A DNA stretch of 64,000 bases from Brevibacillus brevis. GTDB taxonomy: Bacteria > Bacillota > Bacilli > Brevibacillales > Brevibacillaceae. The stretch's first letter is position 1. The number at the start of each line of letters is the position of its first letter. Shown piece by piece: positions 8,148 to 15,819 of the stretch. Both the position numbers and the translations under genes were made by a program. Below the pieces are notes generated by a model that searched no databases, was not told where the DNA came from, and was given only the letters and a program-made list of their open reading frames with translations. The DNA lies in assembly GCF_022026395.1 (NCBI RefSeq), contig NZ_CP041767.1:1251501-1315500 (forward strand). Direction: 5' to 3'.

Positions 8148-8334
8148 AGGCCGGCCTCCATTCAGGTCTTACATGGTATATTGGCTCCCATTCGACTGGT
8201 AGGTTCACTTTGTTTTTTTATTGTGTGTTATTAGAAAATTGTAAACAGAAAAACTTTTCTTTGTCTTTTTCAGTAGTTTTGAGTAGTTCGACATTAGTAT
8301 ACAAAATAAGACATAGAGCAGGGGGGATTTAAGG

Positions 8335-9063
8335 TTGATCAGTTTTCATCAAGTAAATAAACATTACGGAAGCTTTCATGTCCTCAAGAACATCAACCTG
8401 CATATCAACCAGGGAGAAGTCGTCGTGGTCATTGGCCCGTCAGGATCGGGTAAAAGCACGATGGTTCGCTGCATCAACAGATTGGAAACGGTTACAAGCG
8501 GAGAACTGGTGGTAGACGGGGTGAAAGTGAACGATAAAAACACCGATATCAACAAGCTGCGTCGGGACATCGGCATGGTGTTCCAACACTTCAATCTATA
8601 TCCGCACAAGACCGTACTGCAAAACATTACGCTGGCACCAACCAAGGTACTGGGCGTATCGCAGAAGGAAGCCGAAGAAACGGCTCTCTACTATTTGGAA
8701 AAGGTAGGGATTCCGGAAAAGGCAGAAATGTTCCCAACGCAACTATCTGGTGGTCAACAGCAACGCGTCGCAATCGCACGCGGACTGGCCATGCGACCAA
8801 AAATCATGCTGTTTGACGAACCGACCTCTGCACTGGACCCCGAGACAATCGGCGAAGTGCTCGACGTCATGAAGAAGCTGGCGAAGGAAGGCATGACGAT
8901 GGTAGTCGTAACGCATGAAATGGGCTTTGCCCGCGAAGTGGCAGACCGCATCGTGTTTATGGATCAGGGAACGATTCTCGAAGATTCTACACCAGAGGAG
9001 TTTTTCGCAAGTCCGCGTGAAGAGCGTGCGCGTTTGTTCTTGAGCCGGATTTTGAATCACTAA
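8335..9063 (+). CDS. glnQ: Polar amino acid (glutamine-type) ABC transporter ATPase
   Basis: Cytoplasmic ATPase of a high-affinity amino acid importer. All ABC motifs are present in 242 residues: Walker [10 protein letters not shown] (34-42), Q-loop near residue 84 ([14 protein letters not shown]), signature LSGGQQQR, Walker [15 protein letters not shown], and switch His in [15 protein letters not shown]. The TTG at 8335 follows AGGGGGG by 8 bases. It is the first gene of a four-gene operon ATPase, binding protein, permease, permease. The GlnQ-type H-loop sequence and the binding protein family point to glutamine or glutamate; exact specificity is not determinable. Confidence 0.9.
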   Translation: MISFHQVNKHYGSFHVLKNINLHINQGEVVVVIGPSGSGKSTMVRCINRLETVTSGELVVDGVKVNDKNTDINKLRRDIGMVFQHFNLYPHKTVLQNITLAPTKVLGVSQKEAEETALYYLEKVGIPEKAEMFPTQLSGGQQQRVAIARGLAMRPKIMLFDEPTSALDPETIGEVLDVMKKLAKEGMTMVVVTHEMGFAREVADRIVFMDQGTILEDSTPEEFFASPREERARLFLSRILNH

Positions 9064-9095
9064 AAAATAAAACGATAGAGAAAAGGGGAATTCAG

Positions 9096-9947
9096 ATGAA
9101 AGCAAACAAGCTGTGGAAAAAAGTAGCAGGTATGGGTCTCGTACTCATGCTGAGTGCAACTGCGTTGGCAGGCTGTGGTGGGGGTAGTGCAACAGAAGGC
9201 GGTGCAAAAGGTACACCAGCTGCAGCAGGTACAGGCACATTGGCAAAAATCAAAGAAAGAGACAAATTCGTAGTCGGAGTGAAGTACGACCTGAACTTGT
9301 TCGGCTTGAAAGATCCGGCAACCGGAAATGTAGAAGGCTTCGATATCGATATTGCGAAGGCAATTGCGAAGAAAGTGCTTGGGGACGAAAACAAAATCGA
9401 GCTGAAGGAAGTAACCTCCAAAACACGTATCCCGATGCTGAAAAACGGAGAAATTGACGCGATCATCGCAACGATGACCATTACGGAAGACCGTAAAAAA
9501 GAAGTAGACTTCTCTGACGTGTACTTCCTGGCGGGTCAATCTTTCCTGGTGAAAAAGGACAGCTCAATCAACGGTCTGAAAGACATGCAAAAAGGCATGA
9601 AAATCGTGACCGCAAAAGGTTCTACTTCTGCAAAAAACATCAGAGCGAGTGCTCCTGACGTAGAAGTACTGGAATTCGAAAACTACGCGGAAGCCTTCAC
9701 AGCACTCAAAGCTGGTCAAGGTGACGCGCTGACAACTGATAACGCTCTCCTGTACGGTATGGCGAAGCAAGATCCGAACTACCGTGTAACAGAAGAAACC
9801 TTCACGGAAGAGCCATACGGTATTGCAATCAGCAAGGGTGACGCTGAATTCGTGAAAACAGTGAACGATTTGCTGAAAGAAATGAAAGAAAACGGTGAAT
9901 ACGACAAGATTTATGAAAAATGGATCGGAACAAAACCTAAAAAATAA
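9096..9947 (+). CDS. glnH: Glutamine-type ABC transporter substrate-binding lipoprotein
   Basis: Extracellular lipid-anchored amino acid receptor, 283 residues. The signal peptide ends in a lipobox LAGC (Cys at 27) followed by a Gly-rich spacer. The mature part is a cluster F binding protein of the SBP_bac_3 family: VGVKYDLNLFGLKDPATGN, GFDIDIAKAIAKKVLG, an Arg site in KTRIPMLKNGEIDAIIATMT, and the hinge-proximal DVYFLAGQSFLVKK. It is preceded by AAAAGGGG and separated from the permease genes by a GC-rich hairpin that may keep it more abundant than the membrane parts. Confidence 0.9.
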   Translation: MKANKLWKKVAGMGLVLMLSATALAGCGGGSATEGGAKGTPAAAGTGTLAKIKERDKFVVGVKYDLNLFGLKDPATGNVEGFDIDIAKAIAKKVLGDENKIELKEVTSKTRIPMLKNGEIDAIIATMTITEDRKKEVDFSDVYFLAGQSFLVKKDSSINGLKDMQKGMKIVTAKGSTSAKNIRASAPDVEVLEFENYAEAFTALKAGQGDALTTDNALLYGMAKQDPNYRVTEETFTEEPYGIAISKGDAEFVKTVNDLLKEMKENGEYDKIYEKWIGTKPKK

Positions 9948-9966
9948 TGCGGTTCGACTCCATAAA

Positions 9967-9995
9967 GAATGAGCGGTTTACTCTGCCGCTCATTC
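9967..9995 (+). terminator. Hairpin between binding protein and permease genes
   Basis: Perfect 10-bp stem GAATGAGCGG / CCGCTCATTC with a 9-base loop, but no T tract follows. It is better read as a 3'-end-stabilising or partially terminating element inside the operon than as a full terminator. Confidence 0.5.
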
Positions 9996-10043
9996 CCTTA
10001 TATCCCCAACTGAATTTTGCATACAAGGAGGATCGCATAAGAG

Positions 10044-10697
10044 ATGATCGATTTTTCTATCTTGTTTGATCACATGGATATGTATCTCGAAGGCTTTTGG
10101 AACACCTTGCAGGCGAGCCTGCTTGCTCTCGTCGGGAGCTTTGCACTGGGGACGCTCTTTGCGATCTTTCGGATTTCTCCGATTCGACCACTCAAGTGGA
10201 TCGCTACGGCTTATGTTGAGTTTGTGCGTAATATCCCGTTGATTCTCGTCGTGTTCCTCTTTTTTGTGGGTCTACCGGCAATTGGTATCGTGCTGGAGCC
10301 TTTTATTGCAGGTACGCTTGGCTTGACAGTGTATACGGCAGCATTTATCGCGGAGACGATCCGCGCAGGCATTCTGGCGATTCCAAAAGGACAGACAGAA
10401 GCCGCTCGTTCCTCGGGATTGACGTATGGACAAACGATGCGCTATATCATTTTGCCGCAAGCGATCAAGGTCGTGATCCCGCCGATGGGCAACCAGTTTA
10501 TCAATCTCGTAAAAAACTCCTCAGTATTAGGTGTGATTGCAGGTCTTGACCTGATGTATTTTGGGGATCTGATTTCCGCTGACACGTTTGTTACCTTTGA
10601 TGTGTACATTTTTGTAGCTGTTTTCTATCTGATTCTGACCCTTCCGTTGAGCGCGTTCGTCAGTTATTTGGAGCGACGCTTGGCTGGAAGCCGCTAA
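10044..10697 (+). CDS. glnM: Glutamine-type ABC transporter permease (first)
   Basis: Inner membrane permease of the His/Glu/Gln/Arg family, 217 residues. It has a His-box N-terminal segment (YLEGFWNTLQASLLAL), YVEFVRNIPLILVVFL, and the coupling EAA loop EAARSSGLTYGQTMRYIILPQAIKVVIPP that contacts the ATPase. About five membrane helices are seen. The ATG follows AAGGAGGA with a long spacer. It is paired with a second, related permease 15 bases downstream, giving a heterodimeric channel. Confidence 0.9.
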   Translation: MIDFSILFDHMDMYLEGFWNTLQASLLALVGSFALGTLFAIFRISPIRPLKWIATAYVEFVRNIPLILVVFLFFVGLPAIGIVLEPFIAGTLGLTVYTAAFIAETIRAGILAIPKGQTEAARSSGLTYGQTMRYIILPQAIKVVIPPMGNQFINLVKNSSVLGVIAGLDLMYFGDLISADTFVTFDVYIFVAVFYLILTLPLSAFVSYLERRLAGSR

Positions 10698-10712
10698 GAA
10701 GGAGGGGACATC

Positions 10713-11363
10713 ATGGACTTTACCGGAGCTTATGCGCCCAGTCATTTGACCTTCCTGCTCGAAGGCTTTTGGGTCACCTTGCAGGTTGCTTTCTTGTCAA
10801 TTGTCTTCAGCTTTACTATTGCGATTATCGTAGGGGTTTTGCGTTACGCAAAAATTCCTGGAGTCTCACAAGTTCTCGGGACAATCGTAGAGCTGATTCG
10901 CAATTTGCCGCTCTTGTTGATTATTTTCTTTACGTATTTTGCTCTCCCGGAAGTGGGATTCAAGCTGGACAAGTTTTGGGCCGCTGTTCTGGCGTTGGTT
11001 ATTTTCGAAGCAGCGATGTTGTCGGAAATCGTACGAAGCGGTTTAAATTCGGTCGAAAAAGGACAGATTGAAGCTGCACGTTCTTCTGGTCTGAATTATG
11101 TCCAGACACTGTGGCATGTTGTCCTGCCACAGGCTCTCAGAAGAATGGTTCCGCCGATTGTGAGCCAATTCATTTCGCTCTTGAAGGATACGTCGCTGGC
11201 TGTCGTAATCGCTTTGCCTGAGCTGATGAACCATGCGCAAATCATCAACGGACGCAATGTCAACTACGTCATCCCGACCTTCCTGATGGTGGCAGTGATG
11301 TACTTTGTCGTCAACTACGCGTTGTCAGTCGTCTCCAAGCGACTGGAAAACAAGCACGCTTAA
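10713..11363 (+). CDS. glnP: Glutamine-type ABC transporter permease (second)
   Basis: Second permease of the importer, 216 residues, about 40 percent like the first by eye. It repeats the same landmarks: LLEGFWVTLQVAFLSI, VELIRNLPLLLIIFF, and the EAA loop EAARSSGLNYVQTLWHVVLPQALRRMVPP. The ATG is preceded by AAGGAGGGG. It is the last gene of the transport operon, followed by a strong terminator, so the two-component genes downstream need their own promoter or read-through. Confidence 0.9.
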   Translation: MDFTGAYAPSHLTFLLEGFWVTLQVAFLSIVFSFTIAIIVGVLRYAKIPGVSQVLGTIVELIRNLPLLLIIFFTYFALPEVGFKLDKFWAAVLALVIFEAAMLSEIVRSGLNSVEKGQIEAARSSGLNYVQTLWHVVLPQALRRMVPPIVSQFISLLKDTSLAVVIALPELMNHAQIINGRNVNYVIPTFLMVAVMYFVVNYALSVVSKRLENKHA

Positions 11364-11378
11364 GCGTTTTATCTTTGC

Positions 11379-11420
11379 AGATCTCCGATTCTTAGTAAAA
11401 TAAGAATAGGAGATCTTTTT
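11379..11420 (+). terminator. Rho-independent terminator after the importer operon
   Basis: AGATCTCC / GGAGATCT (11379-11386 and 11409-11416) continues into ATTCTTA / TAAGAAT, giving a 15-bp stem with one mismatch, then a T run. Confidence 0.8.
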
Positions 11421-11439
11421 CCGTATGAAAGGAGCAGCT

Positions 11440-12708
11440 ATGCGAGAACGCCTTTTGATCCTGTTTATTATCATGCTGGCAACTGCTTTTTTTGGAGAGA
11501 TGAAGGTAAACCCCGTAGGAGGGTCTTTTCGTTTTTCCTTGGGCATCGCTGCTTTCTTTTTTGGATTGCTGTGGTTTTCGTCCGTACCTGTATTGTTGAC
11601 GGGATTTTTTACAGGGACGTTTATCTTCGGATTTCGCGTCGTAATGGATGTCTTTTTTGCGTACCGTCCATACATGGAGAGTGTGGCTGCGCATCTTCCC
11701 TCCGCCTTTTACTATTTCAGCTTTACCGTTCTGTTTTATTTGCTCCGCGCACGTAGATATCGCGAGTTCCCTCTATGGTTGGGGTTGATAGGTGCATCCA
11801 TTGATTTTATCTCCAATGTGGTAGAGATTCAGGTACGACAGTATTTCACTGATTTTCCGCCGATTACTTGGCAGAGCTTTTTGATGCTCCTCTTCTTTGG
11901 GGTCTTGCGCAGCTTTTTTGCTGTCGGCTTGTACAATAGCTTTTCGATCAGGCAGTTGCGGGCTGTGGGAGAGGTGCGTCAGCAAGAGTTGGAGCGTCTG
12001 CGGATGATCAATACGGAGCTGTATGAAGAAGCCTTTTACTTGCGCAAATCGATGACGCATCTGGAGGAAATCACGCGCGAGAGCTACCAGCTTTACAGGC
12101 GTTTGCTCACCTCGGATCATACGGAATCCCCGACGGCCTTGACGATTGCCGAGAATGTGCATGAAGTGAAAAAAGATTCACAACGGATGCTGGCGGGCAT
12201 TTCCAAGCTGATCAATCAGGAGGGACTGGCACCACAGCTGCCGATCAAAGAACTGTGTGAGTTGGTTGCTCGGGCGAATCAGAAATACGCAGAGATGTTG
12301 GGAAAGGATATTCGGATCGAGTGGAGCTGTAACGTCAGCCTGTCTACCAGCCAAATCTATGCGCTGCTCTCCGTGCTAAACAACCTGGTAGCCAATGCAG
12401 TAGAGGCGATTCCCACGTCGGGAAGGATTGAGCTGAATGTAAAACTGATTCATCGTCATCTGGTGTTCAGTGTACTTGACAGTGGTCCGGGAATCCCGCT
12501 GGAAGAACAGGAATGGGTGTTTCAGCCCGGGTATACGACGAAATACGATGAACAGGGAAATGCCTCTACCGGAATTGGACTGACGCATGCCCGCGGAATT
12601 GTCCAAAGCCTGCAAGGAAGCTTGCGTATTTTACCTGATCAGAAGCAAATGACGCATTTAGAAGTGCAAATTCCGACCGACCAATTGCTCGGAAAGGAGG
12701 GAGTGTAA
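11440..12708 (+). CDS. glnK: GlnK-like membrane sensor histidine kinase
   Basis: Sensor kinase, 422 residues, with about six hydrophobic segments in the first 165 residues and a cytoplasmic kinase core. A coiled region (RQQELERLRMINTELYEEAFYLRK) leads to a segment without the usual HisKA consensus. The ATPase domain has the N box (LNNLVANAVEAIPTSG), G1 (DSGPGIP) and G2 (STGIGLTHARGIV). The ATG at 11440 follows AAGGAG by 6 bases; the ATG at 11425 lacks an SD. The shape and the YcbB-type regulator next to it match the B. subtilis GlnK/GlnL (YcbA/YcbB) glutamine-sensing pair, consistent with the adjacent transporter. Confidence 0.82.
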   Translation: MRERLLILFIIMLATAFFGEMKVNPVGGSFRFSLGIAAFFFGLLWFSSVPVLLTGFFTGTFIFGFRVVMDVFFAYRPYMESVAAHLPSAFYYFSFTVLFYLLRARRYREFPLWLGLIGASIDFISNVVEIQVRQYFTDFPPITWQSFLMLLFFGVLRSFFAVGLYNSFSIRQLRAVGEVRQQELERLRMINTELYEEAFYLRKSMTHLEEITRESYQLYRRLLTSDHTESPTALTIAENVHEVKKDSQRMLAGISKLINQEGLAPQLPIKELCELVARANQKYAEMLGKDIRIEWSCNVSLSTSQIYALLSVLNNLVANAVEAIPTSGRIELNVKLIHRHLVFSVLDSGPGIPLEEQEWVFQPGYTTKYDEQGNASTGIGLTHARGIVQSLQGSLRILPDQKQMTHLEVQIPTDQLLGKEGV

Positions 12709-12711
12709 GGT

Positions 12712-13629
12712 ATGATACGTTTCTTTTTAATTGAAGACGATGCGGTAGTGCGCCGCATGCTCGAACGGATTATTCAAGACAGCGGGTTGGGAGAAATTGT
12801 AGGACAAGCCAGCGACGGCAGTCACGTATCGATTGATCAGCTATATGGGGTCGATGTCATTTTGATCGACTTGTTGATGCCGGGGCTTGATGGCATTCAA
12901 ACGATCAAAAAGTTGCAGGCAGATGGCTTCGCGGGCCGCTTCATTATGGTGTCACAGGTAGAGAACAAGGAAATGATCGGGGAGGCTTATTTGCAAGGGA
13001 TTGATACCTTTATTCAAAAGCCGATCAACCGCCTCGAAGTGATGGCTGTACTGAAACGGGTATCGGATTACTTGTCGCTGGAAGCCTCTCTGCAAACGAT
13101 CCGCAAATCCTTGCAAATTCTGGACGTCAAAGCAAAAGAACCGCATACCAGCGGCTTGAAAAGTCAGTCGTCCGATCAGGACATCCTTGCTCAAAAAGCG
13201 AGAAAACTGCTGTTGCAGCTAGGGATTGCGAGTGAAGCTGGTGCTCCTGATCTGTTATTGATCATGGAATGGCTCGAACAGGATGAGCGACAAGGAGACA
13301 AGCTGCACGAATTGCAGCTCAAGGAACTGTACACACAAATTCTGCTGAAGGTACATGCCAGCTTGGATGAGCATGGAATTACCAAAGAGGTGCGTGCCAT
13401 GGAACAACGGATTCGCCGGATGGTCCTGCAAGCCTTTACGCATCTTTCCTCATTAGGCTTGACCGATTATGCCAACCCGACCTTTGAACACTTTGCACCA
13501 AGACTGTTTGACTTTCAAGAAATTCGCCAACGGATGCAAGAACTGGAGGCGGGCGAAAAAACGACGAAGTGCCGGATTAGTGTGAAAAAGTTTTTATCTG
13601 TCTTTTATATGGAAGCAAAGGCGCTATAA
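12712..13629 (+). CDS. glnL: GlnL-like response regulator with YcbB domain
   Basis: Two-domain response regulator, 305 residues. The receiver (1-120) has the acidic pair in FLIEDDAVVRR, the phospho-acceptor Asp in VILIDLLMPGLDG, and Lys in FIQKPINR. A coiled linker follows (about 120-160). The C-terminal half matches the YcbB-type DNA-binding region (ARKLLLQLGIASEAGAPDLLLIMEWL and a Thr/Arg-rich end) rather than an OmpR or NarL output. It starts 3 bases after the kinase stop with GGAGGG. The likely role is activating glutamine uptake or use genes, by homology with GlnL. Confidence 0.83.
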   Translation: MIRFFLIEDDAVVRRMLERIIQDSGLGEIVGQASDGSHVSIDQLYGVDVILIDLLMPGLDGIQTIKKLQADGFAGRFIMVSQVENKEMIGEAYLQGIDTFIQKPINRLEVMAVLKRVSDYLSLEASLQTIRKSLQILDVKAKEPHTSGLKSQSSDQDILAQKARKLLLQLGIASEAGAPDLLLIMEWLEQDERQGDKLHELQLKELYTQILLKVHASLDEHGITKEVRAMEQRIRRMVLQAFTHLSSLGLTDYANPTFEHFAPRLFDFQEIRQRMQELEAGEKTTKCRISVKKFLSVFYMEAKAL

Positions 13630-13634
13630 ATAGC

Positions 13635-13681
13635 AAAAACGCGGGAGCCGATCTAAACGATCAAAGCTCCCGCGTTTTTTT
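13635..13681. terminator. Bidirectional terminator between glnL and nosF
   Basis: Perfect 14-bp stem AAAAACGCGGGAGC / GCTCCCGCGTTTTT, flanked by A and T runs so that it works on both strands of this convergent pair. Confidence 0.92.
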
Positions 13682-13683
13682 AT

Positions 13684-14409
13684 TCATGCCTTTGCCTGAT
13701 TCACAAGTTCGGAAAAGGCACCATATAAACCAATTGCCCCATACTGCTGCTGGTACTCCTTTATCAAGCCATCACGCACGATTTTCCCGTTCATCAAGAA
13801 AATCGCTCGATCAGCCACAGCATCTGCCACCTGTAGCTGATGCGTCGTAAAGAGAACGGATTGACCCGCGAGCTTTACTTCCCGCACGAGATCGACGAAG
13901 GCATCCATCCAATACGGATCGAGTCCGTTGGTCGGTTCATCGAGGACGACGAGTGCGGGCTTGGCCAATATCGCTTGGGCAAACAGGAGACGCTGCTGCA
14001 TGCCTTTGGAGAACTGAGACACCCGTTTGTTTCTCACTTCATGCAGTCCCACCATTTTCAGTAGGCGATCTGCCTCTTCTGCGGTGCGATTGCGTAGGGA
14101 AGCGTAAAATTCGAGCGTTTCTTTGGCGGTAAGTCCGGCAGAAAATGTAAAGTGATCTGGCATATAACCGATTTCTTGCAGATACTCTACGCGATTATCG
14201 TTCCAGTTCAACCCATTTAGCTGAATGGTTCCCGAAGAAGGAGGGAGAATACCGACCAGCATCCGCAGGATCGTACTTTTTCCTGCGCCGTTCCCGCCGC
14301 ATAAGGCAACGACCTGACCGGGTTCAATGTTCATACTGAATGGGTGGACGATTGTTTTTCCATTGATTTCCTTGGTGACCTGGTCGATAGTAAGTCCTAA
14401 CATATTCAT
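13684..14409 (-). CDS. nosF: ABC transporter ATPase, NosF-like
   Basis: Cytoplasmic ATPase of the NosFY(D) complex needed for assembly of the copper-sulfide centre of nitrous oxide reductase. It has 241 residues with Walker A GGNGAGKST, signature FSKGMQQR (a Phe-Ser variant of LSGGQ), Walker B LVVLDEPTNGLDP, and the switch His in FTTHQLQVADAVADR. It is the last gene of the operon nosD-nosL-nosY-nosF, 4 bases after nosY. The ATPase alone would look like a generic bacitracin-type exporter; the assignment rests on the neighbours. Confidence 0.82.
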   Translation of the reverse strand: MNMLGLTIDQVTKEINGKTIVHPFSMNIEPGQVVALCGGNGAGKSTILRMLVGILPPSSGTIQLNGLNWNDNRVEYLQEIGYMPDHFTFSAGLTAKETLEFYASLRNRTAEEADRLLKMVGLHEVRNKRVSQFSKGMQQRLLFAQAILAKPALVVLDEPTNGLDPYWMDAFVDLVREVKLAGQSVLFTTHQLQVADAVADRAIFLMNGKIVRDGLIKEYQQQYGAIGLYGAFSELVNQAKA

Positions 14410-14413
14410 TGCA

Positions 14414-15229
14414 TTACCTTCTTTCCCATACCCGGATGGCTATGAACAAGGTCGCGCTGATCCAGAGCAGACTGAGTGCGACAAAGATGAGATCACCAAG
14501 CGGAGAATCAGCCCAGTACACCCATTTGTAGTATTCAGGTCCAAAGATCGAGCCACCGCCTAATCTGGCAACGGAAAAGATTCGTACAAACTCCGCTGGG
14601 TTGAGAAACGTTGCGAGCTGAAGCAGGGGCTTGATCCATGTATAAGGGACGAAGCTGAGCACAGAGATGAGAAGAGTAGGCCATGCCAGAATATAGAAGA
14701 ACCAGATGCTGACCCCCATTGTCAAAGCCTGCCAACGGTTTTTACTGATGGCGCCAATCAGCATGGCTATACCTAAAAATAGCAGAATGAGACAGATGGA
14801 AAAGGCGAGCAAAAACAAAAGTGTCGAGAATGCAAAGCTTTTTCCTAACAGCATGCCTGCCACACCAGACAACCCATACCCGAAGCTGACAATCGCGACT
14901 AACACGAGTGCTTGTCCCAAGTATTTCCCCACCAAGAACGAAAAGGTCGTCATGGAGTAGGTAGAGAGGAGCTGCCAGCTTCCCTCTTCTTTTTCCGCCG
15001 TCAAAGAAAAAGAGGAGAGAAGCATCGTCATCAGTGGCAGCAAATACAAAATCAGATTCAGCATGGTACCTGTCGTGTACGTATAACCCTTCATGTAGGA
15101 CTGCGATTGGATGATCAAGAGTCCCAAACTAAACAGGGAGAACAGAGCCATAAACGAGTAGGACCATGGATTGCGAAAGCCTACCTTCACTTCTCGTTTG
15201 GCAATCAGATTGATGTGCAAAGACTCCAC
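14414..15229 (-). CDS. nosY: ABC transporter permease, NosY-like
   Basis: Membrane subunit of the putative NosDFY transporter, 271 residues, ABC-2 type with six hydrophobic segments. It begins with a cytoplasmic stretch (NLIAKREVKVGFRNPWSY), then helices, with the LTAEKEEGSWQLLSTYSMTTFSFLVGK coupling segment typical of NosY-type permeases. The GTG start at 15229 follows AGAGGGA, 8 bases after nosL. Fits NosY (about 275 residues). Confidence 0.82.
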   Translation of the reverse strand: MESLHINLIAKREVKVGFRNPWSYSFMALFSLFSLGLLIIQSQSYMKGYTYTTGTMLNLILYLLPLMTMLLSSFSLTAEKEEGSWQLLSTYSMTTFSFLVGKYLGQALVLVAIVSFGYGLSGVAGMLLGKSFAFSTLLFLLAFSICLILLFLGIAMLIGAISKNRWQALTMGVSIWFFYILAWPTLLISVLSFVPYTWIKPLLQLATFLNPAEFVRIFSVARLGGGSIFGPEYYKWVYWADSPLGDLIFVALSLLWISATLFIAIRVWERR

Positions 15230-15237
15230 TCCCTCTG

Positions 15238-15819
15238 TTAGTTATGTGTGGTTGGGGCAGTACTGTTGCTTCCGTGATCGGCTGGCTTGCTTTCGTGACC
15301 GCCATTATGTTGACCTTCGGAAGAATGACCGTCTTTGTTCATGTGCTTGCTCATACCATTTTCCCAGCTATGATTTTTCAACTCATCCGCACTCATGACA
15401 ATACCTTTCTTTTGTTCCTGAACGAAGCTGTCTGCAGCAGACTTCTCTTTGAAAGAATAGATGCCATAGGTCATTGGCGTTTTGAAGTCTTTGTCGTAAG
15501 CGTAGGTAGCTTGCTCTGCTTTTGTCCATTCTGCTGTGTAGTAATCGCGGACAAATTGTACAGCCACGTTATCGGTGCCATTCTCTTTCGTCCAGTTGTA
15601 CATGCATCCGAGATCATCGAATTTCAGTGCTTTTCCATCTTTTAAGACGATTTCAGTAGCATTGTGATCGTTAGGGACATGCATTTTGCAAAGGTCACAT
15701 TTGTCTACGCCTTCCGCGATATCTACAGGTTTTGGCTCTTCGCTTCCGCAGCCGACCATAAGCAGGCTAATGCCGAGAATTGCTCCGATTGTTGTACCCC
15801 ATTTTTTCATTTTGTTCAT
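15238..15819 (-). CDS. nosL: NosL-like copper chaperone lipoprotein with His-rich tail
   Basis: Outer-leaflet lipoprotein thought to bind Cu(I) and pass it to NosD for nitrous oxide reductase. The signal peptide ends LLMVGC. The NosL signature is KCDLCKMHV (CxxCxM), followed by a KFDDLGCMYNW segment and TPMTYGIYSFKEKSAADSFVQ. The ATG at 15819 follows GGAGTGAG and overlaps the nosD stop as ATGA. The last 40 residues form a His/Asn/Ser-rich tail (KDGHSSEGQHNGGHESKP) that ordinary NosL proteins lack in my knowledge; it may add metal-binding capacity. Confidence 0.85.
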   Translation of the reverse strand: MNKMKKWGTTIGAILGISLLMVGCGSEEPKPVDIAEGVDKCDLCKMHVPNDHNATEIVLKDGKALKFDDLGCMYNWTKENGTDNVAVQFVRDYYTAEWTKAEQATYAYDKDFKTPMTYGIYSFKEKSAADSFVQEQKKGIVMSADELKNHSWENGMSKHMNKDGHSSEGQHNGGHESKPADHGSNSTAPTTHN

